This document shows positions 43,802-53,212 of a stretch of 64,000 nt of DNA, one piece after another. The translations under genes were made by a program, and so were the position numbers. The notes beneath the pieces were generated by a model. It saw nothing but the letters and a program-made list of their open reading frames with translations, had not been told where the DNA came from and did no database searches. Numbering within the stretch: the stretch's first letter is position 1; each line of letters begins with the position of its first letter. The stretch comes from Dyella dinghuensis (GTDB lineage Bacteria > Pseudomonadota > Gammaproteobacteria > Xanthomonadales > Rhodanobacteraceae), in assembly GCF_003977615.1 (NCBI RefSeq), contig NZ_RYZR01000003.1:372001-436000 (forward strand), in the 5' to 3' direction.

Positions 43802-44170
43802 CTAATCCAGTTGCGACACCCAGCGCAGTGCGTCATCGAGTTCGGCGTTGGAAAAAAGCTTGAAATGCGTCGGCATGGCAAATCCGAACATACCGGACAT
43901 GACACGTATCCAGCCTACGTCGGTAACCAGCGCAGTACGTTCCCAGCCCGACCAATGGCGAAATCCGAGTTTCACGTCGTCCCACATCGCACCCGGCGCA
44001 AAGCCGGTGAAGTCATCACCGGCATGCACCACGATGCGTAATTTAGGATTCAACGCGAACGCTGCTTCGATATCCGGCACCATGACGTTCTCGTAATCGG
44101 CAGCCGTCACAAGCCCGCGCATCCGAAAGCCCAGCACACCGGCCGGCAGAGTGGGAAGTTGTTCGATCAT
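43802..44170 (-). CDS. STAS/SEC14-like (SpoIIAA-like) domain protein (122 aa)
   Basis: ATG 44170 has AAGGAGG at ideal spacing; the longer frame to 44263 lacks one. The pattern GVLGFRMRGLVTAADYENVMVPDIEAAFALNPKLRIVVHAGDDFTGF...ALVTDVGWIRVMSGMFGFAMPTHFKLF is the SpoIIAA-like/DUF3478 family, which folds like anti-sigma-antagonist STAS domains but lacks a conserved phosphorylated serine. Function unknown. Confidence 0.85.
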   Translation of the reverse strand: MIEQLPTLPAGVLGFRMRGLVTAADYENVMVPDIEAAFALNPKLRIVVHAGDDFTGFAPGAMWDDVKLGFRHWSGWERTALVTDVGWIRVMSGMFGFAMPTHFKLFSNAELDDALRWVSQLD

Positions 44171-44267
44171 GACGCGCCTCCTTCGTTGCGGGTTGCACCA
44201 TCCAAGCGCTATTAACGCACGGGCGCAAGCTGCAGCGCGTGAATACGCGCCTACGGCACTCAAACGC

Positions 44268-45989
44268 TCAGACTGACTCGATATGGCGGAGCAACAAGCG
44301 CGGTGATTCGCGTCCTTGCCAGTCGTTGATGGTCAGCTCGTAGGCGGCACGCAGCATGGTCGGCGGCGGCTTGCCGTCATAGGCATTGAACATGACGGCT
44401 TCGTACAAGCCGTCATCGCGCGGATCGCGCAGGCTCAATCGAAGATGCCGTTCGCCCATCGGTTTCCAGCTGAAGCATTCGAAGCGGTTTTCAAAGACCG
44501 GTTCCGGAAAGGCCTGGCCCCAAGGACCGGCGAAACGTAAAAGTCGGGCCGTTTCGAGCGTAAACATGCCTGCCGGCATTTCGCCATCGGTATAAAGCAC
44601 GGCTTGCAGCTGTTCCTCGTTCAGCCACTCCCGCGCAACCGCATCGAAAGCTTCTGCAAATCGCGGATAGTCGGTTGTGCGCAAGCTGAGACCCGCAGCC
44701 ATCGCGTGACCGCCGAAGCGCTCGATAAGACCCGGATGGCGCGCATCGACAGCCGCCAATGCATCGCGAATATGAAATCCGGAAATGGAACGCGCCGAAC
44801 CGCGAAGATGATCGGGGTCGTCTTCGCCCGCCGGTGCAAATGCGATGACGGGCCGGTGCAACCGCTCTTTCAACTTGGATGCCACCAACCCCACCACGCC
44901 CGCGTGCCAACTCGGCTCAAACAGGGTGACGCCTAGCGTTTGCGCGTCGACATGCGATGCGCTTGCGACCATCACTTCGGCTTCGGCCACCATCGCGGCC
45001 TGCAGCTCGCGGCGCTCCTGGTTGATCGAGCTCAACAGTTCGGCATAGCGACGCGCTTGCACGGGGTCGTCGGTGAGCAAGCATTCCACGCCAAGCCGCA
45101 TATCTTCCAGGCGACCGGCAGCGTTCAAACGTGGTCCCACCGCGTAACCCAGGTCGCTGGTGCACGCGGTCGACACAGCACGCTGGCTTGCTTCGACCAA
45201 TGCAGTGATACCTGCGCAGCCGCGGCGGCTGCGCAATCGTTTCATGCCAGCCTCGACAAGAATGCGATTGTTGAAATCCAGCGGCACGAGATCGGCAACG
45301 GTTCCTAGCGCCACAAGATCCAACAGCGACGAAAGATCCGGTTCGGCGCCCGACGCGAAACTCCCCTGCTCGCGCATGTACGCGCGCAGCGCGAGCAGCA
45401 CGTAGAACATCACGCCAACACCAGCCAATGCCTTGCTGGGAAAACCATCCTCATGAAGGTTGGGATTGACGATGGCGTCGGCCATCGGCAATTGCTCGCC
45501 CGGCAGATGATGATCCGTGACGATCACCTTCATGCCGCGTGCCTTCGCCGCAGCAACACCGGCGACGCTCGCAACGCCGTTATCGACCGTTACAACTAGT
45601 TGAGCGTGCGATGGCAGCGATGCAACGAGTTCCGGCGTAAGTCCATAGCCGTGCACGAAGCGGTTTGGCACCACATAATCAACACGCTTGGCGCCCAGCA
45701 GCCGTAATCCACGGATAGCCACGGCGGTGCCAGTTGCGCCGTCGCAATCGTAATCACCGGCGATGATGACGGATACATCGTCGCGTATCGCTTCCGCCAA
45801 CAAAGCAACGGCACGCTCGATTCCGCCCAGTTGTTGCGGCGACAAAAGACGATTCAGCCGATGCTCGGCCTGATCCGGACCGAAAACACCGCGCGCTGCG
45901 TAAATGCGTTGCAAAAGCGGATGCAGCGAGTCGCCCCATCCCGCCGGCTCGCCCAGCAGAGGACGACGACGCAGCTGCAACGAACTCAT
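44268..45989 (-). CDS. recJ: single-stranded-DNA exonuclease RecJ (573 aa)
   Basis: 5'-3' exonuclease of the DHH family used in recombination and repair. IAGDYDCDGATGTA (motif I), VTVDNGVAS, VTDHHLPG (DHH), and the DHHA1-type FGGHAMAAGLSL motif are all intact. ATG 45989 overlaps the rpfE stop as ATGA and gives the usual length (E. coli 577); the longer start at 46040 would overlap rpfE by 55 bases. Confidence 0.97.
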   Translation of the reverse strand: MSSLQLRRRPLLGEPAGWGDSLHPLLQRIYAARGVFGPDQAEHRLNRLLSPQQLGGIERAVALLAEAIRDDVSVIIAGDYDCDGATGTAVAIRGLRLLGAKRVDYVVPNRFVHGYGLTPELVASLPSHAQLVVTVDNGVASVAGVAAAKARGMKVIVTDHHLPGEQLPMADAIVNPNLHEDGFPSKALAGVGVMFYVLLALRAYMREQGSFASGAEPDLSSLLDLVALGTVADLVPLDFNNRILVEAGMKRLRSRRGCAGITALVEASQRAVSTACTSDLGYAVGPRLNAAGRLEDMRLGVECLLTDDPVQARRYAELLSSINQERRELQAAMVAEAEVMVASASHVDAQTLGVTLFEPSWHAGVVGLVASKLKERLHRPVIAFAPAGEDDPDHLRGSARSISGFHIRDALAAVDARHPGLIERFGGHAMAAGLSLRTTDYPRFAEAFDAVAREWLNEEQLQAVLYTDGEMPAGMFTLETARLLRFAGPWGQAFPEPVFENRFECFSWKPMGERHLRLSLRDPRDDGLYEAVMFNAYDGKPPPTMLRAAYELTINDWQGRESPRLLLRHIESV

Positions 45990-46906
45990 CGAACGCCTCG
46001 CCGCCAGAAACGCAGGCGATGCCACGGGCGATGCAGCCACCGTTCACCGCTCGCGAAAGACAGCTTCAATGGCTGTCGCTTTGCCAGGGCTTGCAACGAT
46101 GGCCACCAAGTTGCGGTGATTTCTTCTGCACTCTGGTCTTGCAGATCGATCAACCAACCGGGGCGTGCAGCATTGACCGAAGCAACGTCGCGCGATTCAA
46201 CGGGAATGCCCGCGCGTCTTGCCAATGCCGAAAGAAGGAGGTCATCCCCGATGACGCCCGACAAACGTGTTGTAACGCGTTGCGGCAACGGGCCGCCACC
46301 CCACAACCATAGGCTGTTAACCGGCGGCAGGCCGCGCGCACGACGCTCTGCGTTGACGGGATGCTGATGCAGGATCACCTGCACTTCATTGAACAACGCA
46401 CGCCAGCGTCTGCCATCGTGTCCTTGCGGAAGATGTTCGTATAAGTCTTCACCGAGCGCCTGTTCTGGCGCTGCAAATTCTGGCAACGGCGATTGCGAAA
46501 GCAAACGCAGATGCCAGCGATCGGGCGATGAAATCTCCAGGATCATTCCGGCGTCGCCGAAAACGGGCTTCAAAGGCCTCGCCAGCGATTGCGCCTCGTC
46601 CATGGTGAGTTGCAATTGACCGCATGCGAGCAGCCGTGCACCGCTGAGATCAGGTTGTATCCATGCCGGATCGGCACTAAGCCAGCTGGCGTCTCCGGCG
46701 TCGCCAAGCAAATGCTCGCGCGTGAGTGCTGCTGCGGGAATACCACCACGACACGGAAAGTAATCGGCGAGACCACCAAGATAACCCACGGCGCCGTCTT
46801 CAAGACGATCGCCACGTGCAAGCAATAGGCGCAAAGGATGCGAAGGATCGAAGCGCTGCAAGTTCGGCAGCCAGCATTCGATCGAGTTGGATGATGTATC
46901 GGTCAT
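45986..46906 (-). CDS. rpfE: RpfE-type protein (COG4255, phosphoglycerate-mutase-like), 306 aa
   Basis: ATG 46906. The sequence NLQRFDPSHPLRLLLARGDRLEDGAVGYLGGLADYF and RGLPPVNSLWLWGGG match the conserved proteins found just upstream of recJ in Xanthomonas (RpfE); COG4255 members are sometimes annotated as phosphoglycerate mutase because of WLWGGG-like motifs shared with ApgM, without biochemical proof. It overlaps recJ by four bases and follows the ABC-F gene after four bases, so the three are one transcript. The gene symbol rests on synteny. Confidence 0.8.
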   Translation of the reverse strand: MTDTSSNSIECWLPNLQRFDPSHPLRLLLARGDRLEDGAVGYLGGLADYFPCRGGIPAAALTREHLLGDAGDASWLSADPAWIQPDLSGARLLACGQLQLTMDEAQSLARPLKPVFGDAGMILEISSPDRWHLRLLSQSPLPEFAAPEQALGEDLYEHLPQGHDGRRWRALFNEVQVILHQHPVNAERRARGLPPVNSLWLWGGGPLPQRVTTRLSGVIGDDLLLSALARRAGIPVESRDVASVNAARPGWLIDLQDQSAEEITATWWPSLQALAKRQPLKLSFASGERWLHRPWHRLRFWRRGVR

Positions 46907-46910
46907 CGAC

Positions 46911-48806
46911 TCAGGCTTCGAGCAATTCGTAAAGCTGAAGCCACTCGGCTTCGAGCGTTTCCTTTTCTTTGCGCAACTCGGCCTGACGCTGACCAAGTTT
47001 CATCAACTGCGCCGTCGGACCGTTGTAGGTTCCGGGCTCGGCGAGCTTTTGCTCCAGCGTGGTCAGCTCTTCATCAATCGCTGCGACGCGCGTTTCGATT
47101 TTCTTGACACGCTGACGCGTGACCTTCTCGTTTTCACGCTGCGCAGCGGCAGCACGGCGGCGGTCGGCGGCGGATTCGATGGGTGTCGCGGCAGCTTCTG
47201 CGTTTTTCTTAGGGGCCGCGCCACGCGCACGCAACCAGCGTGCGTAGTCGTCCAGATCGCCGTCGAACGACTCGACCTTGCCGTCTGCGACGCGCCAGAA
47301 GCTGTCGCAAACCATGCCCAGCAGGTGGCGGTCATGCGAAACTAGCACCAGCGCACCGTCAAAATCTGCGAGTGCGTCAGCCAGTGCTTCGCGCATGTCG
47401 AGATCGAGATGGTTGGTCGGTTCGTCGAGCAACAGCAGGTTCGGTTTGTCCCACGCGATCAGCGCCAATGCTAGACGCGCACGCTCGCCACCGGAAAACC
47501 CGTCGACGGATTCGAATGCGCGATCGCCGGCGAAATTCCAGCCGCCGAGGAAATCGCGCAATGCTTGGGCTGCGACGCCCGGCGCTTTTTCCTGCAGATG
47601 ATCGAATGGGCTGGAACCCTCGTGCAGGCTTTCGACGGTGTGCTGCGCGAAGTAGCCGATCTTCAGATCCTTATGCGCTTTGCGCTCGCCATGGAGCGGC
47701 GCCAACTCACCCACCAACGTTTTGACGAGTGTGGATTTACCCGCGCCGTTTGGACCAAGCAAACCGATACGCTCGCCGGCTTCCAGACGGAATCGCACGT
47801 CGTGCAGAATCGACACCGGTAGCTGCCCTGCTTCACCCGGATAACCGGCTTCCACCTCTTCCAGTTGCAGCATCGAATCAGGCAGACGATCCGGCACGGC
47901 GAACTGGAAATGGAACGCACGCTCGGCGCGAACCGCTTCCGTTCCGGCCATTTTTTCCAGGCGCTTCATGCGCGATTGCGCCTGCTTGGCTTTGCTGGCT
48001 TTTGCCTTGAAGCGATCGATAAACGATTGGAGATGCGCACGCTCGGCTTGCTCACGCTCGTGCGCGATAGCCTGCAGACGCAGCTGCTCGGCACGCTGCC
48101 GCTCAAACGCGCTGTAATTACCGGCGTAAAGCTTCGCCCTGCCTTCGTTGAGGTGCAGCGTATGCGTGATCACGCCGTCGAGAAATTCGCGATCGTGCGA
48201 AATGACCAGCAAGGTGCCTTGATAACGGCGCAACCACTCTTCCAGCCAAAGCACGGCATCGAGATCAAGGTGATTCGTCGGCTCGTCCAGCAGCAGCAAT
48301 TCGGACGGTGCCATCAGTGCACGCGCAAGGTTGAGGCGTACGCGCCAGCCGCCGGAAAATTCGCGCACGGCACGCTCGTGTGTTTCCGCCTTGAAGCCTA
48401 GGCCGTGCAACAGACGGCCCGCGCGTGCGCGTGCATCGTAGCCATGCAGCTCTTCGATGCGGTGATGCGCGCGCGCCATCGCTTCGGTATCGCCACGCGC
48501 CTGCGCGTCGAATTCGTCGCGCAAGGCCGCCGCAAGCTCGACGTCGCCGCCCATCACGTATTCGATGGCCGGGTCAGGCAGCGCGGGCGTTTCCTGCGCT
48601 ACGGAGGCCAGTCGCAACTTCGCCGGCATATCCAGCTCGCCTGAATCCGACTCGATGTGCCCCTGCAGTGCCGCGAACAGACTCGACTTGCCGCAACCGT
48701 TCCGGCCGACGACACCCAGCCGCCAGCCGCTCTGGATTACCAGGTCGATATCGGAAAGCAGCAAACGGCTGCCGCGGCGCAGAGCAAAGTGGCGAAAGGC
48801 AATCAT
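46911..48806 (-). CDS. ABC-F ATPase, YheS-like (631 aa)
   Basis: Two soluble ABC cassettes: GRNGCGKSSLFAAL with FSGGWRVRLNLARAL and LLLLDEPTNHLDLDAVLWLEEWL, then GPNGAGKSTLVKTL with FSGGERARLALALIAW and LLLLDEPTNHLDLDMREAL. They are joined by the P-site tRNA interaction (Arm/linker) helices, with a ~90-residue basic coiled-coil tail (RQRVKKIETRVAAIDEELTTLEQKL). ABC-F proteins act on stalled ribosomes. Start ATG 48806 is the family N-terminus (MIAFRHFALRRG). Confidence 0.9.
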   Translation of the reverse strand: MIAFRHFALRRGSRLLLSDIDLVIQSGWRLGVVGRNGCGKSSLFAALQGHIESDSGELDMPAKLRLASVAQETPALPDPAIEYVMGGDVELAAALRDEFDAQARGDTEAMARAHHRIEELHGYDARARAGRLLHGLGFKAETHERAVREFSGGWRVRLNLARALMAPSELLLLDEPTNHLDLDAVLWLEEWLRRYQGTLLVISHDREFLDGVITHTLHLNEGRAKLYAGNYSAFERQRAEQLRLQAIAHEREQAERAHLQSFIDRFKAKASKAKQAQSRMKRLEKMAGTEAVRAERAFHFQFAVPDRLPDSMLQLEEVEAGYPGEAGQLPVSILHDVRFRLEAGERIGLLGPNGAGKSTLVKTLVGELAPLHGERKAHKDLKIGYFAQHTVESLHEGSSPFDHLQEKAPGVAAQALRDFLGGWNFAGDRAFESVDGFSGGERARLALALIAWDKPNLLLLDEPTNHLDLDMREALADALADFDGALVLVSHDRHLLGMVCDSFWRVADGKVESFDGDLDDYARWLRARGAAPKKNAEAAATPIESAADRRRAAAAQRENEKVTRQRVKKIETRVAAIDEELTTLEQKLAEPGTYNGPTAQLMKLGQRQAELRKEKETLEAEWLQLYELLEA

Positions 48807-48963
48807 GAGGACCTGAGTAAAAACCGGGCAAGGGATACCCGCAGCCGCACATGATACCGGGTGATAACGGTTGATCGGGTCACATCTGGCCATTTTGCGG
48901 ATAGCATGGTGCTGGTAGTTCTGCTACAACGACGCAGCAAACGCTTCGCGCGGAGAGGGGACC

Positions 48964-49305
48964 ATGTTCAAGCACCGTTACAGCCTGCCTTTGCTGGCAG
49001 CCATCGCTATCGGCACCGGCATGGCCGGGATGACCGTACACGCCCAGGACTCGATCCAGCAGCGCGTGCAGGACGAAAAAGGCATGAACCTGCCTGCCCG
49101 CGGCCTGAGCATGTCCCAGGTCGAGAAGCGGTACGGGGCGCCGCTGCGCAAGCTGTCGCCGCGTGGCGGCGACAGCTCCAAGCACCCGACGATCAACCGC
49201 TGGGAATACTCGACTTTCATCGTGTATTTCGAAAACAGTCACGTGATCCACGCGGTGCTCAATACGCCGGCTGGAAACAACACGAATCCGGCTTCGGCCA
49301 ACTGA
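48964..49305 (+). CDS. periplasmic small protein (113 aa)
   Basis: Signal peptide KHRYSLPLLAAIAIGTGMAGMTVHA, cleaved before QDS. The mature ~85 residues contain GLSMSQVEKRYGAPLRKLSPRGG and RWEYSTFIVYFENSHVIHAVLN, a layout (helix, GAP turn, WEY...F...V) like SmpA/BamE-type small beta proteins, but no specific family is certain. ATG 48964 has GAGAGGGGAC. A hairpin follows the gene. Confidence 0.7.
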   Translation: MFKHRYSLPLLAAIAIGTGMAGMTVHAQDSIQQRVQDEKGMNLPARGLSMSQVEKRYGAPLRKLSPRGGDSSKHPTINRWEYSTFIVYFENSHVIHAVLNTPAGNNTNPASAN

Positions 49306-49318
49306 TTCTCGCCACACC

Positions 49319-49351
49319 CGGCGGGTGATTCAGCCCAGCTGTCACCCGCCG
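49319..49351. terminator. 10-bp hairpin between the periplasmic protein gene and aguA
   Basis: CGGCGGGTGA (49319-49328) pairs exactly with TCACCCGCCG (49342-49351). No T-run follows; it may be a weak terminator or RNA stability element. Confidence 0.5.
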
Positions 49352-49430
49352 TACGCGCTCTTCCCTTAAACTTGCGCCCTTGCCTGCCCGGCGAACGCTG
49401 GGCGCGTTCCGTTGCGCGAGTGTTGCCCCA

Positions 49431-50465
49431 ATGACCGATTCCACCCTCCGCCTGCCGGCCGAATGGGAGCCTCAGGCTGCCGTATTGATAGCGTGGCCGC
49501 ATGCCGACACCGACTGGGCCGAACGCCTTGAAGCGGTCGAGTCCACGTATGTCGCGCTTGCCGCCGCGGTGACGCGCTTCCAGCCGCTGATCATCGTCGT
49601 CGCGGGCGAAACGCTGCGCGCGCATGTCATGAGCCAACTGCAAGCGACGAATGCCGATCTTTCGCGCATCCGTTTTGTCGAACTCCCGTACGACGATACA
49701 TGGCTGCGCGATTCCGGCCCCATCACATTGCGTAACAACGGCAATCGCTTTCAGCTCACCGACTTTCGATTCACCGGCTGGGGCGGCAAATTCGGCGCCG
49801 AGCAGGACGATGCGTTGATCGCAGGCCTGGTCGATGCAGGCGTGTTTGGATCGGCCGCGCACAAGCGCATCGATTGGGCGCTGGAAGGTGGCGGCATCGA
49901 AAGCGATGGCGACGGCACGATCCTGACAACGTGGCGCTGCCTGGTGCAGCGTCATCCGGAACAGTCGCGCGATGAGATGAGCACTATCCTGCGCGACAGT
50001 CTCAACGCGCAGCGCGTGTTATGGCTCGATTACGGCTATCTGGAAGGCGACGATACCGACGCGCATATCGATACGCTGGCGCGTTTCGCGCCGGATCATC
50101 GCATCGTGTATCAGGCGTGCGACGATGCGAGCGACGTGCACTACGACGAATTGAAGCGCATGGGCGAAGAACTCGCCACACTGCGCACGGCCGATGGAAA
50201 GCCGTACACGCTTTATCCGTTGCCGTGGGCAAAACCGATCGTCGATGAAGGTCGCCGTCTGGCCGCCTCGTATGCCAATTATCTGATCGTCAACGGCGCC
50301 GTACTCGTACCGGCGTATGGCGATGCCGCTGACGACGAAGCCGCGCGCATCATCGGCGAGGCTTACCCGGGACGCACCGTCGTACAGGTGCCATGTCGCC
50401 CGCTGATCTGGCAGAACGGCAGCCTGCACTGCATCACCATGCAGCTTCCCGCCGGGCTGGTCTAA
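49431..50465 (+). CDS. aguA: agmatine deiminase (344 aa)
   Basis: Hydrolyses agmatine to N-carbamoylputrescine. LPAEWEPQAAVLIAWPH, LPYDDTWLRDSGPI (catalytic Asp and substrate loop), GWGGKF, ALEGGGIESDGDGTIL and the nucleophile cysteine in WQNGSLHCITMQ are the guanidine-modifying-enzyme signatures. ATG 49431 fits the family N-terminus. It is followed by aguB, making a two-gene putrescine route. Confidence 0.97.
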   Translation: MTDSTLRLPAEWEPQAAVLIAWPHADTDWAERLEAVESTYVALAAAVTRFQPLIIVVAGETLRAHVMSQLQATNADLSRIRFVELPYDDTWLRDSGPITLRNNGNRFQLTDFRFTGWGGKFGAEQDDALIAGLVDAGVFGSAAHKRIDWALEGGGIESDGDGTILTTWRCLVQRHPEQSRDEMSTILRDSLNAQRVLWLDYGYLEGDDTDAHIDTLARFAPDHRIVYQACDDASDVHYDELKRMGEELATLRTADGKPYTLYPLPWAKPIVDEGRRLAASYANYLIVNGAVLVPAYGDAADDEAARIIGEAYPGRTVVQVPCRPLIWQNGSLHCITMQLPAGLV

Positions 50466-50527
50466 AAGCCCATCAACCCCCATCTACTAGCGTTGCACAG
50501 ATAAAAAGCCCGCTTCAGGACGTTCCC

Positions 50528-51418
50528 ATGACTCGCAAGCTCCTCAAAGTTGCCCTGCTCCAAGAAACCCATCGCGGAAGCCGCGATGCGAATCTCGATG
50601 CGATCGAGGCAGGTTTGCGCGAAGCGGCGGCCGCGGGCGCCGAGCTGGTGCTGCTGCAAGAGCTGCATAACGGTCCGTATTTCTGCCAGCACGAATCGGT
50701 CGACGAATTCGATCTGGCGGAAACCATTCCCGGGCACAGCACGGCGCGCATCGGCAAACTCGCCGAGGAATTGAAGCTGGTGGTGGTTGCGTCGCTGTTC
50801 GAAAAACGCGCGGCGGGCCTGTATCACAACACCGCGGTGGTGTTTGACCGCTCGGCGAACATCGCCGGCAAGTACCGCAAGATGCACATTCCGGATGATC
50901 CTGCGTTCTACGAAAAGTTCTACTTCACGCCGGGCGATCTTGGTTTTGAACCGATTGATACCTCGGTGGGCCGTCTGGGCGTGCTGGTGTGTTGGGATCA
51001 GTGGTATCCGGAGGCCGCTCGCCTGATGGCGCTGGCCGGTGCGGAGTTACTGCTTTATCCGACGGCTATCGGCTGGGATCCGAAAGACGATCAGGCCGAG
51101 AAAGATCGCCAGCGCGAAGCGTGGGTCACGGTGCAGCGTGGTCATGCGGTGGCCAATGGCTTGCCCCTGCTGGCTTGCAATCGCACGGGCTATGAGGCCG
51201 ATCCGTCGAATGTAGGGTCCGGCATTCAGTTCTGGGGCACCAGTTTCGTGGCCGGCCCACAAGGCGAGTTCCTGGCCAAGGCGAATACGGACAAGCGCGA
51301 ATTGCTCGTGACCGAGATCGATATGGCACGTAGCGAGCACGTTCGCCGAATTTGGCCGTTTCTGCGTGATCGTCGCATCGACGCCTACAACGATCTGCTG
51401 CGTCGTTTCCGCGATTAA
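50528..51418 (+). CDS. aguB: N-carbamoylputrescine amidohydrolase (296 aa)
   Basis: Completes agmatine conversion to putrescine, CO2 and ammonia. Nitrilase fold with the Glu in ELVLLQELHNG, Lys in AGKYRKMHIPDDP and Cys in GVLVCWDQWYPEAARL. The specific AguB features FCQHESVDEFDLAETIPG and NVGSGIQFWGTSFVAGP are present. It begins 62 bases after aguA. Confidence 0.97.
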   Translation: MTRKLLKVALLQETHRGSRDANLDAIEAGLREAAAAGAELVLLQELHNGPYFCQHESVDEFDLAETIPGHSTARIGKLAEELKLVVVASLFEKRAAGLYHNTAVVFDRSANIAGKYRKMHIPDDPAFYEKFYFTPGDLGFEPIDTSVGRLGVLVCWDQWYPEAARLMALAGAELLLYPTAIGWDPKDDQAEKDRQREAWVTVQRGHAVANGLPLLACNRTGYEADPSNVGSGIQFWGTSFVAGPQGEFLAKANTDKRELLVTEIDMARSEHVRRIWPFLRDRRIDAYNDLLRRFRD

Positions 51419-51514
51419 GCGTTCAGGCTCAAACCTGTCAAAATCGACTGGCTTGCACCCCATCCCCGGTATCCCCATGCTGGGACCTATCCCCATAGCC
51501 GACGCAACCACTGC

Positions 51515-52747
51515 ATGAGCGTGACCGAGTCCGACCTCCTTCCCTCGCACGACCTGCGCGACCAGCCGATCGAACGCGTGCATCGCGACGGGGTGGAATA
51601 TGTCGTGCTCGGCACCGCGCACGTGTCGCGCAGCAGCGTGGAAGCGGTGCACACGCTACTTTCAATAGAGAAGTTCGACGCCATCGCCGTGGAACTGTGC
51701 GAAAGCCGCGCCCAGGGCATGCGCGATCCGGAAGCGTTCAAACAGATGGATCTGTTTCGCGTGATTCGCCAAGGCAAAGCCGGCATGGTGGCGGCCAGCC
51801 TGGTGCTGTCGACCTTCCAGAAGCGGCTGGCCGATCAATACGGCATCGAACCGGGCGCCGAAATGAAAGCGGCGATGGAAGGCGCAGAGCAACGGAATGT
51901 GCCGTTGTGGCTGATCGATCGCGAAGTGGGCACCACGCTTAAGCGCGCGTGGCACAGCGTCGGCTTCTGGCAGCGTTTCAGCTTGCTTGGCGGCATGCTG
52001 GCCAGTGTGTTCGAGCGCGAGACGATCGACGAAAAAGAGATCGAAAAGCTCAAGCAAGGCGACATGCTCGAAAGCGCCTTCAGCGAGTTCGCCAGCGAAT
52101 CCGCACCGCTCTATCGCAGCCTGATCGCCGAACGCGACGCATTCATGGCGGCGCGTCTGCGTCAGGAAGCGGGTAGCTCCATCACTGCCAATCCGTGCAA
52201 GGTGCTGGTGGTGATAGGCGCCGGACACCTCAAAGGTCTAAGCGAAAACTTACGCGTGCAGCAAGGCGACGCCGCGGACACCGCGGCAGAACTCGCGCGC
52301 ACGCCACCGAAAGCGCGCTGGCCCAAATGGGTGGCGGTCGCCCTGGTGCTGGCCGTGTTCGGCGCGATTGCCTACGCCTTTCATCGCAACACAGCGCTGG
52401 GCGCGCAAGCACTGCGCGATTGGGTGCTGTTCACCGGCGGCTTTGCCGCGCTGGGCGCTGTGGTGGCTGGCGCTCATCCTTTAAGCATTCTCGCGGCGTT
52501 TATTGCCGCACCGATCAAGCCGTTCCGGCCCGGCATTCCCGCTGGTGGCATCAGCGCCATGGTGGAAGCCTGGGTACGCCGCCCGCGCGTGGTGGACTTC
52601 GAAACGCTGCGCGACGACATCGTGCACTGGAGCGGCTGGTGGAGGAACCGCGTGGCGCGCACGCTGCTGAACTTCTTCCTGGTCAGCCTGGGCACGGTGA
52701 TCGGCGAGTACGCCGCCGGCATCCATATCATCAAGAGCATTTTCTGA
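51515..52747 (+). CDS. TraB/GumN family membrane-bound protein (410 aa)
   Basis: GTAHVSRSSVEAV, AVELCESRAQGM and VLVVIGAGHLKGL are the TraB signature motifs of a predicted EreA/ChaN-like metallopeptidase fold. Its C-terminal third has several hydrophobic helices (VAVALVLAVFGAIAYAF, WVLFTGGFAALGAVVAGAHPLSILAAFIAAPI, TLLNFFLVSLGTVIGEYAAGI). Founding TraB proteins shut down sex pheromone; the bacterial housekeeping role is unknown. ATG 51515. Confidence 0.85.
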   Translation: MSVTESDLLPSHDLRDQPIERVHRDGVEYVVLGTAHVSRSSVEAVHTLLSIEKFDAIAVELCESRAQGMRDPEAFKQMDLFRVIRQGKAGMVAASLVLSTFQKRLADQYGIEPGAEMKAAMEGAEQRNVPLWLIDREVGTTLKRAWHSVGFWQRFSLLGGMLASVFERETIDEKEIEKLKQGDMLESAFSEFASESAPLYRSLIAERDAFMAARLRQEAGSSITANPCKVLVVIGAGHLKGLSENLRVQQGDAADTAAELARTPPKARWPKWVAVALVLAVFGAIAYAFHRNTALGAQALRDWVLFTGGFAALGAVVAGAHPLSILAAFIAAPIKPFRPGIPAGGISAMVEAWVRRPRVVDFETLRDDIVHWSGWWRNRVARTLLNFFLVSLGTVIGEYAAGIHIIKSIF

Positions 52748-52865
52748 TCATTCGCGGGCGGGGCCTGCGACCCACTGTCGCGCGATATTGTGAGCGCTCT
52801 GTGGCAACCTCTATACTCCGGGGAATACGTTGCATGCGTCCGCTGGAACCGTGGGGATCCTCTTG

Positions 52866-53192
52866 ATGACTCGATTGCAATTGGTTGGCGTGGCTGTAGC
52901 CACTGCGTTTGCTTTAACGGGCACCGCCCATGCCGCTGGCGACAAAGCCAATGGCCGCACACTCGTTTATACGTGCAATGGTTGCCACGGCGTGCCGGGC
53001 ACCAACAACGCGTACCCGCAGTATCCTGTGCCGAAAATCGCCGGCCAGAACGCGCAATACATCATCAGCGCGCTGCATGAATACAAGTCGGGCGATCGCA
53101 CGCATCCGACCATGATGGCGCAGGGGCAAAGCCTCTCCGATCAAGAGATCGAAGATATTGCCGCCTACCTGTCGAGCATCAGTCCGAAGTAA
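52866..53192 (+). CDS. periplasmic c-type cytochrome, c4/c555-like (108 aa)
   Basis: ATG 52866; signal peptide TRLQLVGVAVATAFALTGTAHA, then one heme site CNGCH with the distal methionine likely in PTMMAQGQSLSDQEIEDIAAYLSS. Short, single-heme class I cytochrome. It precedes another such gene by 20 bases. Function: electron carrier to terminal oxidases or a c-type partner. Confidence 0.92.
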   Translation: MTRLQLVGVAVATAFALTGTAHAAGDKANGRTLVYTCNGCHGVPGTNNAYPQYPVPKIAGQNAQYIISALHEYKSGDRTHPTMMAQGQSLSDQEIEDIAAYLSSISPK

Positions 53193-53212
53193 TTGCCAAG
53201 GATTCCAACTGC

